Origin: Pirellulales bacterium
Lineage (GTDB): Bacteria; Planctomycetota; Planctomycetia; Pirellulales; JAICIG01
Length of the DNA: 49,851 bases
Reading direction: 5' to 3'
Assembly: GCA_025927475.1 (NCBI GenBank)
Contig: JAICLL010000027.1
Span: forward strand, 1 to 49,851
Shown here: positions 18,420 to 26,940 of the stretch, piece after piece
How the letters are laid out: each line of letters begins with the position of its first letter
Position numbering within the stretch: position 1 is the stretch's first letter
Notes under the pieces: model-generated
The model's input: the letters and a program-made list of their open reading frames with translations, nothing else
Databases searched by the model: none
What the model was told of the DNA's origin: nothing
Translations under genes and position numbers: made by a program

Positions 18420-19337
18420 ATGTCGCTGCCAGCGTTCCGATGTGGATTTCGATTTCTAGGGGTCGTGGCCATCGTGTCGTCGTTTGCCACGGCGCGGGCT
18501 GCCACGCCGGGCAAGCCCGCCAAAGCGGTCAGGCCCCTGGGCACCTCGAGCCGAATGGCACGCGAAGACGCCGTGCGGGCGATTCCCTATGCGCAGCTCG
18601 ACCGCGCCGCTCGAAGCAAAATCTCCGCGGTGTTGGCCAGCCCCACGATCTTCCGCTGCCTGCCGGCGCAGACCATCGAATGCGATCCGAATCTGTATTT
18701 GTTCCTGGTCGAACATCCCGACTTGGTGGTGAATCTCTGGGAGGTGATGGGCATTAGCGAGGTCGCGCTCAGCCGCGTGGCCGAATCGACGTTCGACGCC
18801 AACGACAAAGCCGGCACGCGCGGTCGGCTGGAGTACGTCTATCGCGGGCCACAACTGCACCTGGTCTTCGCCGAGGGAAACTACACCGGTTCGCTGCTGC
18901 CGCGGCCCGTGCGCGGGCAATGCGTGTTACTGCTGCGCACCAGTTATTTGCGCAGCAGCGACGGCCGCGACTTTGTCCGCTGCAAGCTCGACGCCTTCGT
19001 ACGGCTGGACAATGTGGGCGTGAGTGTCTTGGCCAAGACCTTCCAGCCTCTGGTGCTCCACGCCGCCGACCACAACTTCCGCGAGACTATGGCTTTTTTG
19101 GGCAGCGTCCACCGGGCGGCCGAGTTCAATCACGGCGGAGTGCAACGGCTGGCCGAGCGGTTGGCAAACGTCGAGGCCGGCGAGCGGGAGAAATTCGCCG
19201 ATCTGACTACGCGGGTCGCCCTGCGAGCGGCCTTGACCCGGTCGGGCGCTCCAACCCACACCGGCCAAGGCACGGGCGCGGCGCAAGCCGAAGCACGTAC
19301 CGCCACGCGGACCGGAAAACAAGGAAGCCAACGGTAG
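18420..19337 (+). CDS. Exported protein of unknown function
   Basis: 305 residues with a Sec signal peptide (hydrophobic FLGVVAIVSSFATARA, cleavage likely after ARA near residue 28). The mature part has a conserved-looking core: IFRCLPAQTIECDPNLYLFL, then WEVMGISEVALSRV and an alternating beta segment with LVFAEGNYTGSLLPRP. I associate this type with planctomycete-specific exported proteins but cannot name a function. The tail after residue 270 is Thr/Ala/Gly-rich. A GGGGGGAG run lies immediately upstream of the ATG, too close to be an ideal ribosome site. Confidence 0.7.
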   Translation: MSLPAFRCGFRFLGVVAIVSSFATARAATPGKPAKAVRPLGTSSRMAREDAVRAIPYAQLDRAARSKISAVLASPTIFRCLPAQTIECDPNLYLFLVEHPDLVVNLWEVMGISEVALSRVAESTFDANDKAGTRGRLEYVYRGPQLHLVFAEGNYTGSLLPRPVRGQCVLLLRTSYLRSSDGRDFVRCKLDAFVRLDNVGVSVLAKTFQPLVLHAADHNFRETMAFLGSVHRAAEFNHGGVQRLAERLANVEAGEREKFADLTTRVALRAALTRSGAPTHTGQGTGAAQAEARTATRTGKQGSQR

Positions 19338-19510
19338 GACCGGGCAGCAATCGGATCGACCAGCCCACTGGCTGATGGTAGCGGTTATTCCGGCGGTGCG
19401 GCTCGCGGCGCCGCGCGGCAAATGGCCTAGCTCCTTTGGGCTATGACCTATGTTTGCAAGGCGGAAATGCGCCCTTCGTAAGCCACGTGTCGCGGTCGGA
19501 GTGTTGTTGC

Positions 19511-19924
19511 GTGCAGTCAACGGAAGCCATCGGCGCGTTATTCGACTTCGATCCGGAGAACTTGCTGCGCCCGCCCGAAGCGATCGCCAAGTTTGTCCAG
19601 CGGATGGTGCGCAACGCTCAGTACTATGACGGTCCCGAGCAGCGGCTGGAGCGCCGCTATGCGGTCAACCTGCCAGTGACCGCGGTTCCGGTTGATCGTT
19701 CGCTGCAGAAGTGCGGCGACGTGTTCGTGGCCCTGTCACGCGATATTTCCAGCGGCGGCATCGCCATGTACCACACCCGTGGCGTGACCGACAAGTTTCT
19801 GGCCATCGAGCTGATTTCGCCCTCGGGCGACAAGCTGCGCGTATTGCTGGAGATCTTGCGCTGCCGGCCCGCCGGCCTCTTCTATGAAATCGCCGGCCGC
19901 TTCGTCTCGAAACTAGCCGGCTAG
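19511..19924 (+). CDS. PilZ domain protein
   Basis: 137 residues; a single PilZ domain that would bind cyclic di-GMP. RLERRYAVNLPVTAVPVD gives the RxxxR-type arginines and DISSGGIAMYHT the (D/N)xSxxG motif, followed by a beta-barrel-like LRVLLEILRC. The GTG at 19511 is preferred because GGAG lies 9 bases upstream; the longer frame from 19436 has an atypical Cys-rich start. It converges on ispH with only 8 bases between the stops. Possible link to the GGDEF-PilZ protein and the pilus ATPases further on. Confidence 0.85.
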   Translation: MQSTEAIGALFDFDPENLLRPPEAIAKFVQRMVRNAQYYDGPEQRLERRYAVNLPVTAVPVDRSLQKCGDVFVALSRDISSGGIAMYHTRGVTDKFLAIELISPSGDKLRVLLEILRCRPAGLFYEIAGRFVSKLAG

Positions 19925-19932
19925 ACCGATTC

Positions 19933-20853
19933 TCACCGTACTTCCAGCGGCAGGGCGAACTCGACGTCCTCGTGGCGGACGGTGTGCTCTTCGACCGAGG
20001 CGTCAAATCGCTGGCGGAGGCGGTTGACACATTCGCTCACCAGGGCTTCGGGCGCACTGGCCCCCGCGGTGACGAGCACGGCCTGCTTGCCGCGAAACCA
20101 GCCATCGTCAATCTCGCCGGCGTGGTCCACCAGGTAGGCCGGCCGCCCGCCTTCCTGGGCGACTTCGGCCAGGCGCGTGCTGTTGGAGCTGTTGCGGCTG
20201 CCAATCACCAGCACCACGTCGGCTTTCGGCAATAGCCGCTTGAGCGCCTCTTGCCGATTCTGCGTGGCATAGCAGATGTCTTCTTTCGCGGCGCCTAGCG
20301 CCTGCGGGTAGCGAACTCGTAACCGTTCGATGATTTGGTTGGCGTCGTCAACGCTCAGCGTGGTTTGCGTCAAGTAGGCAATCTTGGCCGAAGCCGGCAA
20401 ATCGAGTTGATCAACGTCTTCGACCGATTCGACCAGGTGCATCGGCTCGGCGACTTGCCCCATTGTGCCGATCACCTCATCGTGCCCGCGATGCCCAACA
20501 AGGACAATCGTATAACCGAGGCGGGCGAATCGGGCAGCCTCCAGATGCACCTTGCGAACCAACGGGCACGTGGCGTCGATGACTTTCAACCCACGCCGCA
20601 AGGCGGCCTCGTGGATGGCGGGCGATACTCCGTGGGCACTATACATCAGATTGGCGCCGACGGGCACTTGCTCAATATCGTCGACAAAAATGGCGCCCTT
20701 CGCTCGGAAATCGTCGACCACGTGGCGGTTGTGTACGATCTCGTGATACACGTAGAGCGGAGTGCCCAACAGCGCGATGGCGCGGTCGAGGGCTTCGACC
20801 GCCATATTCACGCCCGCGCAAAAGCCGCGCGGCGCCGCCAGCAGAATTCTCAT
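19933..20853 (-). CDS. ispH: 4-hydroxy-3-methylbut-2-enyl diphosphate reductase
   Basis: The last step of the MEP pathway: HMBPP to IPP and DMAPP, using a [4Fe-4S] cluster. The 306-residue protein has the three cluster cysteines, C12 in GFCAGV, C96 in DATCPLV and C194 in DICYATQNR, and also SAHGVS, HRGHDE and IGSRNSSNSTRLAE for substrate binding. The start at 20853 is fixed by homology and by AGGAG placed 8 bases upstream, inside the end of the preceding gene. Only 4 bases separate it from that two-component hybrid gene, so ispH is translated from the same message as the terpenoid and kinase genes. Confidence 0.96.
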   Translation of the reverse strand: MRILLAAPRGFCAGVNMAVEALDRAIALLGTPLYVYHEIVHNRHVVDDFRAKGAIFVDDIEQVPVGANLMYSAHGVSPAIHEAALRRGLKVIDATCPLVRKVHLEAARFARLGYTIVLVGHRGHDEVIGTMGQVAEPMHLVESVEDVDQLDLPASAKIAYLTQTTLSVDDANQIIERLRVRYPQALGAAKEDICYATQNRQEALKRLLPKADVVLVIGSRNSSNSTRLAEVAQEGGRPAYLVDHAGEIDDGWFRGKQAVLVTAGASAPEALVSECVNRLRQRFDASVEEHTVRHEDVEFALPLEVR

Positions 20854-20857
20854 CCGT

Positions 20858-22111
20858 TCAACTCCTAACCTGTGGTTCCATCGCCGCCGTGCTTCCTGTT
20901 TCGATGATGGCATGCGGCGCGCTTGCCACCGCGGGAATTGGCAACGCCGAGCGTGGCGCCGGTCCGGCCGCAAGGGCCGGGGCCACCCGCGAATGCGATG
21001 CATCGCCCACTGCGGGGTCGGCCTGCGTCGCGTCGGGCAGCAGGACGACGAAGCTGGATCCCCGGCCCGGGGCGGTTTGGCAGGAAATCTGCCCGCCATG
21101 CGCCTCGACAATCTCTTTGACAATGTCTAAACCCAGCCCATTGCCCTCGTCACCTTTGGTCGAGAAAAACGGCTCCCAGATGCGATCCGCCACCTCGGCC
21201 GTCATGCCGCAACCGTTGTCCTCCACGGTGAGGATTGCCCCGGCCGGGTCGGTGTCGAGCACCAGCGTAATCCGTCCGTCGTCTTTGCCTTGGATGGCGT
21301 GCGCGGCGTTTTTGAGCAAATTGATCAGCACTTGTTGCAACTTCACCCGGTTGCCCACGACCGTCGCTTCTTTCTGCACGCGCATCGAAAACCGCTCGAT
21401 GGGCAGCGTATTATCGTATCGCAAGAAGGCCGTCAACTCGTGAACCAGCTCGGCCAGCGAGATGCGCACCATTTCGTGGCTGCCTTGCTCGAAGCGCACG
21501 AACGATTTCACTTCGTCAACCAGCTCGGTCAACCGCTCATACGCCTGGCGGGCGACCGCGGCCGCCTCGACCAGATCGTCGCGGTCGGCGTATTGATCTT
21601 CGATCAGTTCCAGCAGCGGCAACATACACAGCCGATTGCCCATTTCGTGGGCGATGCGGGCCGCCGAGCGGCCCAGCGCCGAGCAGCGATCGGCCACCAC
21701 CAGCCGATCGGTGAGCGCCGTATTGGCGATCGACAGATCGTAGGTCTCGATGGCCCGGGTCAGCACCGAGAAGACCACGTGCCGCTCCCATGGCTTCTTG
21801 ATGAAATAATAAACCTGCCCTTGGTTGATGGCCTCGAGCATCGCGTTCGGATCGGCATACCCGGTAAGCATCACCCGCTTCGTATGCGGATATTTACGGC
21901 GCATCACTTCAAACAGCTCCGAGCCGGTCATGCCGGGCATGCGCTGGTCGGCCACGACCACCGGAAACGTCCGCTGTTCGAGCAACTCCAGCGCGTCGGC
22001 CGCGCTCTCCGCCGTGAAGACCCGGAACGAGCCTTCAAAGCTGGCCTCGAACACCACGAGGTTGTCGGCCTCGTCGTCGATATACAGAATGTCACGCTTC
22101 ATGGACGGCAT
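20858..22111 (-). CDS. Response regulator receiver - histidine kinase hybrid
   Basis: 417 residues with an inverted order: an N-terminal receiver domain (phospho-acceptor D55 in VVVADQRMPGMTG, conserved lysine in FIKKPWER near 106), then a HisKA-like helix with H155 in ARIAHEMGNRL, and a HATPase domain (VLINLLKNAAHAI, DNGCGM, GNGLGLDIVKEIV). There is no membrane span and no DNA-binding output, so its target is another protein or a separate regulator. The Pro/Ala-rich 70-residue tail is probably disordered. It overlaps the end of the membrane kinase gene by 20 bases; the two likely form one phosphorelay. An ATG at 22102 is an alternative start. Confidence 0.93.
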   Translation of the reverse strand: MPSMKRDILYIDDEADNLVVFEASFEGSFRVFTAESAADALELLEQRTFPVVVADQRMPGMTGSELFEVMRRKYPHTKRVMLTGYADPNAMLEAINQGQVYYFIKKPWERHVVFSVLTRAIETYDLSIANTALTDRLVVADRCSALGRSAARIAHEMGNRLCMLPLLELIEDQYADRDDLVEAAAVARQAYERLTELVDEVKSFVRFEQGSHEMVRISLAELVHELTAFLRYDNTLPIERFSMRVQKEATVVGNRVKLQQVLINLLKNAAHAIQGKDDGRITLVLDTDPAGAILTVEDNGCGMTAEVADRIWEPFFSTKGDEGNGLGLDIVKEIVEAHGGQISCQTAPGRGSSFVVLLPDATQADPAVGDASHSRVAPALAAGPAPRSALPIPAVASAPHAIIETGSTAAMEPQVRS

Positions 22112-24041
22112 AAGCGGCGCTCGGGGCGGCGAAGATGACGCCGGGTATCGGCGTCGCCGTTTCGGCGCTCTCCTCCTTGGGTTTTGGCTGACCGTGCAGC
22201 GGGAAGGTTACAATAAACTCAGTGCCCTGTCCCCGCTCGCTGTGGCATTCGATGGCGCCGCCTAAGCGGCTGACAATGCCATAACTGATCGAAAGACCAA
22301 GGCCCGTTCCCAGGCCCGGATCTTTGGTGGTGAAGAAAGGATCAAAAATACGGTGCTTGATCTCGTCGGGGATGCCCGGCCCCGTGTCGCGAATGCTCAC
22401 GCTGGCCATGTCTCCGTGCTGCTGTGTGGCGATGGTGATTTTGCCCTCGCCTTCAATGGCTTGCTGGGCGTTGTTCAGGATGTTCATGAACACCTGGTTC
22501 AAGTGTCCGTGCGGACCGTGGACCATGGCCACCTCACCATAGTGCCGCTCCAGCGTAATGCGGTGTTTCACCTGGCTGAACAGCAGGTTCAGGCACATAT
22601 CGAGCGATTCGTGCAGGTCGAAATCGTCGAAATCTTCTTTGCCGGGGTGCGAGAACGTCTTGAGGTCGGCGATGATGCGGGCAGTGCGGGTGGCCCCGTT
22701 CTCGATGACCGTGGCCAGCGAAAACAGCCGCTTAAACGTGCCCTCAATTTCTTCACGAGCGGCCACATCGCCCTGTTGCGCCAGCACGGGTTGCAGCAGG
22801 TCTTGCAGGCGGCTGGTGTTGGCGCCCAGCGGCTTGATGCCGTTGTAGACGGCGTTGATCGAATTATTGATTTCATGGGCCAACCCCGCCACTAATTGGC
22901 CCAGCGAGCTCATCTTCTCAGCGTGGATCAACTGGCCCTGCATCGACGACAGATCGCGGTAAGCCGATTCCAGCTCGCGGTTGCGTTTATCGAGGTCTTG
23001 GTGCAGGCGGCGCAACTTGGCAAACGACCGTTTCAGCTTGCGGCGGCTGAAGCTTAATTGCTTGGTCCGCAACTTAACCTTGAATTCCAGATTGGCGTTC
23101 AAGTCGCGAATGGTGTGGTCGTTGTGCTCCAACCGGCCCACCATGCGGTTGAATTGCCGCGCCAGGTTATCGACCTCGTCGGTGCCGGTGGGCCGCAATC
23201 GCTCGCCTAGCGCGCCTTGTTGCACGCGCTGCATCGCCTCGACCATCAGTCGCACCCGCGAAGCAATCGACGTGGCCAGCAAGCGCGAGAGCACCAGGCC
23301 CACCGCCACGGCGGTCAGCGTGATGTACACCGTGTGTTCACGCAGATTGGCCACCGCCGCTTGCTGGTCGGCCGGATTGTTGATGATGTCTTCGGCCCGT
23401 TGATTGGCCAGCGAGCCGATCAAGACGGTAGTCAGCACCACCACCATGCTGACGCACAAGTTGATGCGCGCATACAACCGGCTGGGAGGCATTGCATCAA
23501 ACTCGATGGCGACGCCCCGCGCCAACAAGAATCGGACGATCGGCGCCATCCAGCGTTCCGCGACAAAGAACGTCAGCAGGATGGCTGCGATGATTCCCAG
23601 CGCGCCCCCAACCACGATCTGAACCAGCGTATGATAGGGCATGCCGTGGCCGATACGCATGTAGATGCAAACCGGCGACAGCATCAACGGGGGATTCAAG
23701 AGCGACTCGTGCAGGCAATGCCGCCCCGCAAACCGCACCGCCTGGACGCCGGCTTTTTTGGCCATGCGCTCGTCGATCTGCTCGCCCCGTCGCAGCTTTC
23801 TCAACGCCCGCCGCAACGTGACCGTTTCACCCAGGGCCAGCAGCGTGGTCAACAGCAGGGCCGTGCCGACCACGATCGTCGAGCAGAGGAAGAAATCGCG
23901 CTTCACGTCGGACGCGAAGCCCGGCATCAGGCTGATATAGTAGACGGTCAGACCGCCGGCAATCAGATCGACAAAGCGCGTCAATACCATCATCACCAAG
24001 ATGTGATGTTCGCCGAAGCGCTGGAAGATGCGGTCGACCAT
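22092..24041 (-). CDS. Membrane sensor histidine kinase with HAMP domain
   Basis: 649 residues. About five membrane spans lie in the first 260 residues (around 15-38, 50-70, 140-162, 192-212, 236-257), with no large periplasmic sensor domain, so a membrane or intramembrane signal is likely. A HAMP region follows (263-310, with [15 protein letters not shown]), then a long basic coiled coil (315-375), the dimerisation helix with H389 in [13 protein letters not shown], and the ATPase domain ([38 protein letters not shown]). It lies 33 bases after the DXS-like/terpene-synthase gene. Sensing of lipid or membrane state would fit the isoprenoid context, but this is inference. Confidence 0.93.
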   Translation of the reverse strand: MVDRIFQRFGEHHILVMMVLTRFVDLIAGGLTVYYISLMPGFASDVKRDFFLCSTIVVGTALLLTTLLALGETVTLRRALRKLRRGEQIDERMAKKAGVQAVRFAGRHCLHESLLNPPLMLSPVCIYMRIGHGMPYHTLVQIVVGGALGIIAAILLTFFVAERWMAPIVRFLLARGVAIEFDAMPPSRLYARINLCVSMVVVLTTVLIGSLANQRAEDIINNPADQQAAVANLREHTVYITLTAVAVGLVLSRLLATSIASRVRLMVEAMQRVQQGALGERLRPTGTDEVDNLARQFNRMVGRLEHNDHTIRDLNANLEFKVKLRTKQLSFSRRKLKRSFAKLRRLHQDLDKRNRELESAYRDLSSMQGQLIHAEKMSSLGQLVAGLAHEINNSINAVYNGIKPLGANTSRLQDLLQPVLAQQGDVAAREEIEGTFKRLFSLATVIENGATRTARIIADLKTFSHPGKEDFDDFDLHESLDMCLNLLFSQVKHRITLERHYGEVAMVHGPHGHLNQVFMNILNNAQQAIEGEGKITIATQQHGDMASVSIRDTGPGIPDEIKHRIFDPFFTTKDPGLGTGLGLSISYGIVSRLGGAIECHSERGQGTEFIVTFPLHGQPKPKEESAETATPIPGVIFAAPSAAYAVHEA

Positions 24042-24074
24042 AAGCGTGGTACGGTGGAGCGACGGCGCTCGCCG

Positions 24075-26885
24075 TTAAATGAGCCCCCGGCTGCACAAGT
24101 GCATCTGCAAAAAGCGGTCGTGTGATTCGACCAACCCCCGCAAGTCGACCGTTTCCATGCGGGCCGCCGCCTGCTGGAAGCAATCGCGGTGGCGCTGCCA
24201 GCGCTGGACGAAGTATTGCTCGTGCCGGCCCCCGTCGATCGCCCGCTCGATGCCCGCCGGATCGGCGCCGGAGAGCTGATCGATCGTCAGGTCGCCTTGC
24301 ATCACCGCTCGGGCAAAAACGCCGCTGGTGAAATCTCGCTGCTTGACTTCCCGCCGCCAGGTGCTGAGCAAGTTGCCAATTCGCCCCATGCACTGCGCAT
24401 GCCAGATGGCCTCGCGCAGTTTTCCCAACTCCTGGTCGGGAAAGTCTTGCGCGCACATCAAATCGAGCGTGGCAAAGCTCATCATGTGCATGTTGTGAGG
24501 CAGGTACAGATCGTGCTCGGCCAGGTTGAGCAAATGGATGTTCCGGTTCAATAAGTGCGAATATCGCAGCGTGTTGACGAACTGCGCCGCGTCGTATCGC
24601 AGCAGTTCGGCGTATCGTTCGTAGCGCGGATACCGCGCGATTCGGTCTTCATATTCATCGGTCAGCCGCCGCGCCAGTTCGGCGTAGCGGCGCTCCTCGG
24701 CCGAGAGCGGCGAGAAGTCCGGCGCCGACCGCTCCGCCATGATCTGAAACAGGCAATCAAGCAAACGCGACTTTCCATGCTCGTCGGCAACGTCGTCCAG
24801 CAGCACGCATAACATGATCGACAGCACCTTGCTGTCGCACACATCGGCGCGCAGCTCATCGCGCACACAAGGAAGCGTCGTCAGATCTACTCCACGGCGC
24901 GCCCATTTCCACAAGTATGGGTTACGCTTGCCAACCTCGCCGTAGGCCGCCACCCACCGCTGCGCGTCGTGGCTGAGCTCCAGCCGCATCACCGCGGCGC
25001 GTTCCACATCGGGCGATGGCAACGGTCGTAGTGAGTGCAATCGTGGTAGTGAACCTGCCGCCTTTGCGTCGAATCGAGCGCGCCGCCGGCGCCGCGCCGG
25101 CGGGCGGCCCGCCAGCCGCAGGCAGCGGTTGACGACGTCGGCAATCGCTGCTTCGTAGGCATCGCGGTGCGCCGCTGGGCGAATGACGCAGTGGGCCACC
25201 GGCGCCGTCCGCCGGTCACTTGCCAGCAGCCGAAGCAGCCGCCCGGAAGCGTCGAGCCGAAGCGACTCGTCTTCCAAGAGCACCATGCCGCGCACGCGCC
25301 GGCCCGTTTCTAGAATCATTCGTCGATCGAGCGGTTCGAGAAACCGCAGGTTAATCACCGCGGCGTGAATGCCGCGCCGGGCAAGCTCAAAGGCGGCGCC
25401 CCGCGCCACCTCGAGCGTGGCGCCCCATCCGACTAGCGCCAGATCTTCGCCTGAAAGAAGCTGCTGCGATTTCCCCAAGGCGATCGTTTCGCTCAGGTAT
25501 CCGCCGGCGTGATCGGGAAGATGGTCAGGCAACGCAATCGCCGCCGGGCGGCCCTGCTCCGCCGAAAATCGCAGCATCGCCGTCAATTCGCAAGCGGTGC
25601 TGGGGACCATCACCACGGCGCCGGGAATCAGCGGCAGGTGATCGCCGTGGACGAGCGGCTCGGAAGCAAGGCGTTGCCATGTCCGCGCCGTCTGCGATGG
25701 CGCCAGCAAGGTCAGCGGAAGCTTGCCGCTCGCGGCGTCGAAAACTGTGCTCACATCGAACGCGGCCGAGTCGTCGCCCAGGAACACCATGGGCCGACAA
25801 TTGCCTTCGGCCAGCCCTGCGCACCATGCCAGCGCGTGTACGTCATTGCTGGGCGGCCGTAAAAACCACTCGGGATGCGCCTCTTGCCAGGCGACCAACC
25901 TGGCGTCGGACGAGAGATTCACCGCGACGATGCGCGGGTCGGTGGCGGCGAGTTCGGAAATGGCGTGAACGGCGGTATCGATAGCCGTCCAGGCCGTCGC
26001 CTCGGCACAGTCGCTGGCGGGCGAAATTCCTGGCCCGGCGGAATGCGAGCCGTTGGCAGATACCGTGTCCGTGTTCGCGGCAGCCTGTGCTGACTTGCTC
26101 CGGCGCCCGTTTAGTTTGGGTCCGTGCGGTCTGCTTCGCGGCAAATTGGCGTCCGGCGACGAGGCCGGCTCCGTGTCTTCGCGCACGCGAAGCCGCAACA
26201 GCACCGACTGATCGAGGCCTTTGAGCGCGTGAATGAGGGCTACGATGCCTTCGACGTGTACGCCTCCGACGGGGCCGACCTGCGCCAGCCCCGGCTCGGC
26301 CAAAACCTGCTCGAACAGCCGAGAAGGCGCCGAATAACGATTCGGCTGGGGCGATTCGCCCTCGCACCAGAGGACCAAAAACCGGTGCAAATGCGCCAGC
26401 GAGGCCACGGCGCTCTCGGCCAATGGCAAATCGCCTTGTCGCGCGTCGATGACCAGCACCACCCAGTTATGTCCGTCCAAAACGTCTCGGGCATTTGCCA
26501 GGCCCAGGGCGGCGGACAGGTGCTCGCCGACAGCCTCCCGCCGGCGCGGTGGAGTCGATCGGCCGCGCCTGAGCGCTGCCCGTTCGCCGCTTCCCGCCGA
26601 TGGTTGATGGTCACGGTCGAAGCGCAGTCGTCTGCCCGCGAACTCAGCCAACACCGCCAGATCCGAGACGACCTGGTCGTGCTCCAGATCGAAGGCGCGG
26701 CGGATCACCGTGGGCAAATCGGCGACGCCGATCAGCGGCGCAAGCGCGGAGCCGTTCGCAGATCGGGAAAGATGTCGCTCATCGGATCGACGCGCGGCGG
26801 GCACGGAGCGCGCCGACGACGCGAGCACTCCGGACGCCGTAGGTTGCACGGGGTGGATGACATCGGAAATGGAAAGTTCGCTCAC
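24075..26885 (-). CDS. Fusion: degenerate DXS-like region + class I terpene-synthase-like domain
   Basis: 936 residues from a GTG start with GAGG 8 bases upstream. Residues ~115-595 follow the layout of 1-deoxyxylulose-5-phosphate synthase: EHLSAALGLANARD, a VGPVGGVH segment, a pyrimidine-binding-like ALAWCAGLAEG region and a C-terminal INLRFLEPLDRRMILE / LLEDES domain. The first domain is shortened and the thiamine-diphosphate signature GDG reads DAR (147-149); the DXS catalytic Glu of IAEQHA appears as Asp in SNDVHA. A low-complexity linker occupies ~240-295. Residues ~634-936 look like a class I terpene synthase: Asp-rich DDVADE (697-702) and, about 140 residues later, N838-T842-E846 in NLLSTWRRE, the NSE/DTE metal triad. 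The usual RR pyrophosphate sensor is not obvious (LPHNMH instead). Its neighbours are a prenyl-reductase-like gene and ispH. Confidence 0.7.
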   Translation of the reverse strand: MSELSISDVIHPVQPTASGVLASSARSVPAARRSDERHLSRSANGSALAPLIGVADLPTVIRRAFDLEHDQVVSDLAVLAEFAGRRLRFDRDHQPSAGSGERAALRRGRSTPPRRREAVGEHLSAALGLANARDVLDGHNWVVLVIDARQGDLPLAESAVASLAHLHRFLVLWCEGESPQPNRYSAPSRLFEQVLAEPGLAQVGPVGGVHVEGIVALIHALKGLDQSVLLRLRVREDTEPASSPDANLPRSRPHGPKLNGRRSKSAQAAANTDTVSANGSHSAGPGISPASDCAEATAWTAIDTAVHAISELAATDPRIVAVNLSSDARLVAWQEAHPEWFLRPPSNDVHALAWCAGLAEGNCRPMVFLGDDSAAFDVSTVFDAASGKLPLTLLAPSQTARTWQRLASEPLVHGDHLPLIPGAVVMVPSTACELTAMLRFSAEQGRPAAIALPDHLPDHAGGYLSETIALGKSQQLLSGEDLALVGWGATLEVARGAAFELARRGIHAAVINLRFLEPLDRRMILETGRRVRGMVLLEDESLRLDASGRLLRLLASDRRTAPVAHCVIRPAAHRDAYEAAIADVVNRCLRLAGRPPARRRRRARFDAKAAGSLPRLHSLRPLPSPDVERAAVMRLELSHDAQRWVAAYGEVGKRNPYLWKWARRGVDLTTLPCVRDELRADVCDSKVLSIMLCVLLDDVADEHGKSRLLDCLFQIMAERSAPDFSPLSAEERRYAELARRLTDEYEDRIARYPRYERYAELLRYDAAQFVNTLRYSHLLNRNIHLLNLAEHDLYLPHNMHMMSFATLDLMCAQDFPDQELGKLREAIWHAQCMGRIGNLLSTWRREVKQRDFTSGVFARAVMQGDLTIDQLSGADPAGIERAIDGGRHEQYFVQRWQRHRDCFQQAAARMETVDLRGLVESHDRFLQMHLCSRGLI

Positions 26886-26940
26886 GGCAGTTGCCTCGAT
26901 GCTGCTTGCTTGGCGCCGAAAATCGCCCTGACGCTCAAGA

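Noticed and set aside
24075..26885. Annotating the whole gene as a normal DXS
   Set aside because: The TPP motif is missing and the C-terminal 300 residues have no counterpart in DXS; calling it dxs would be misleading.
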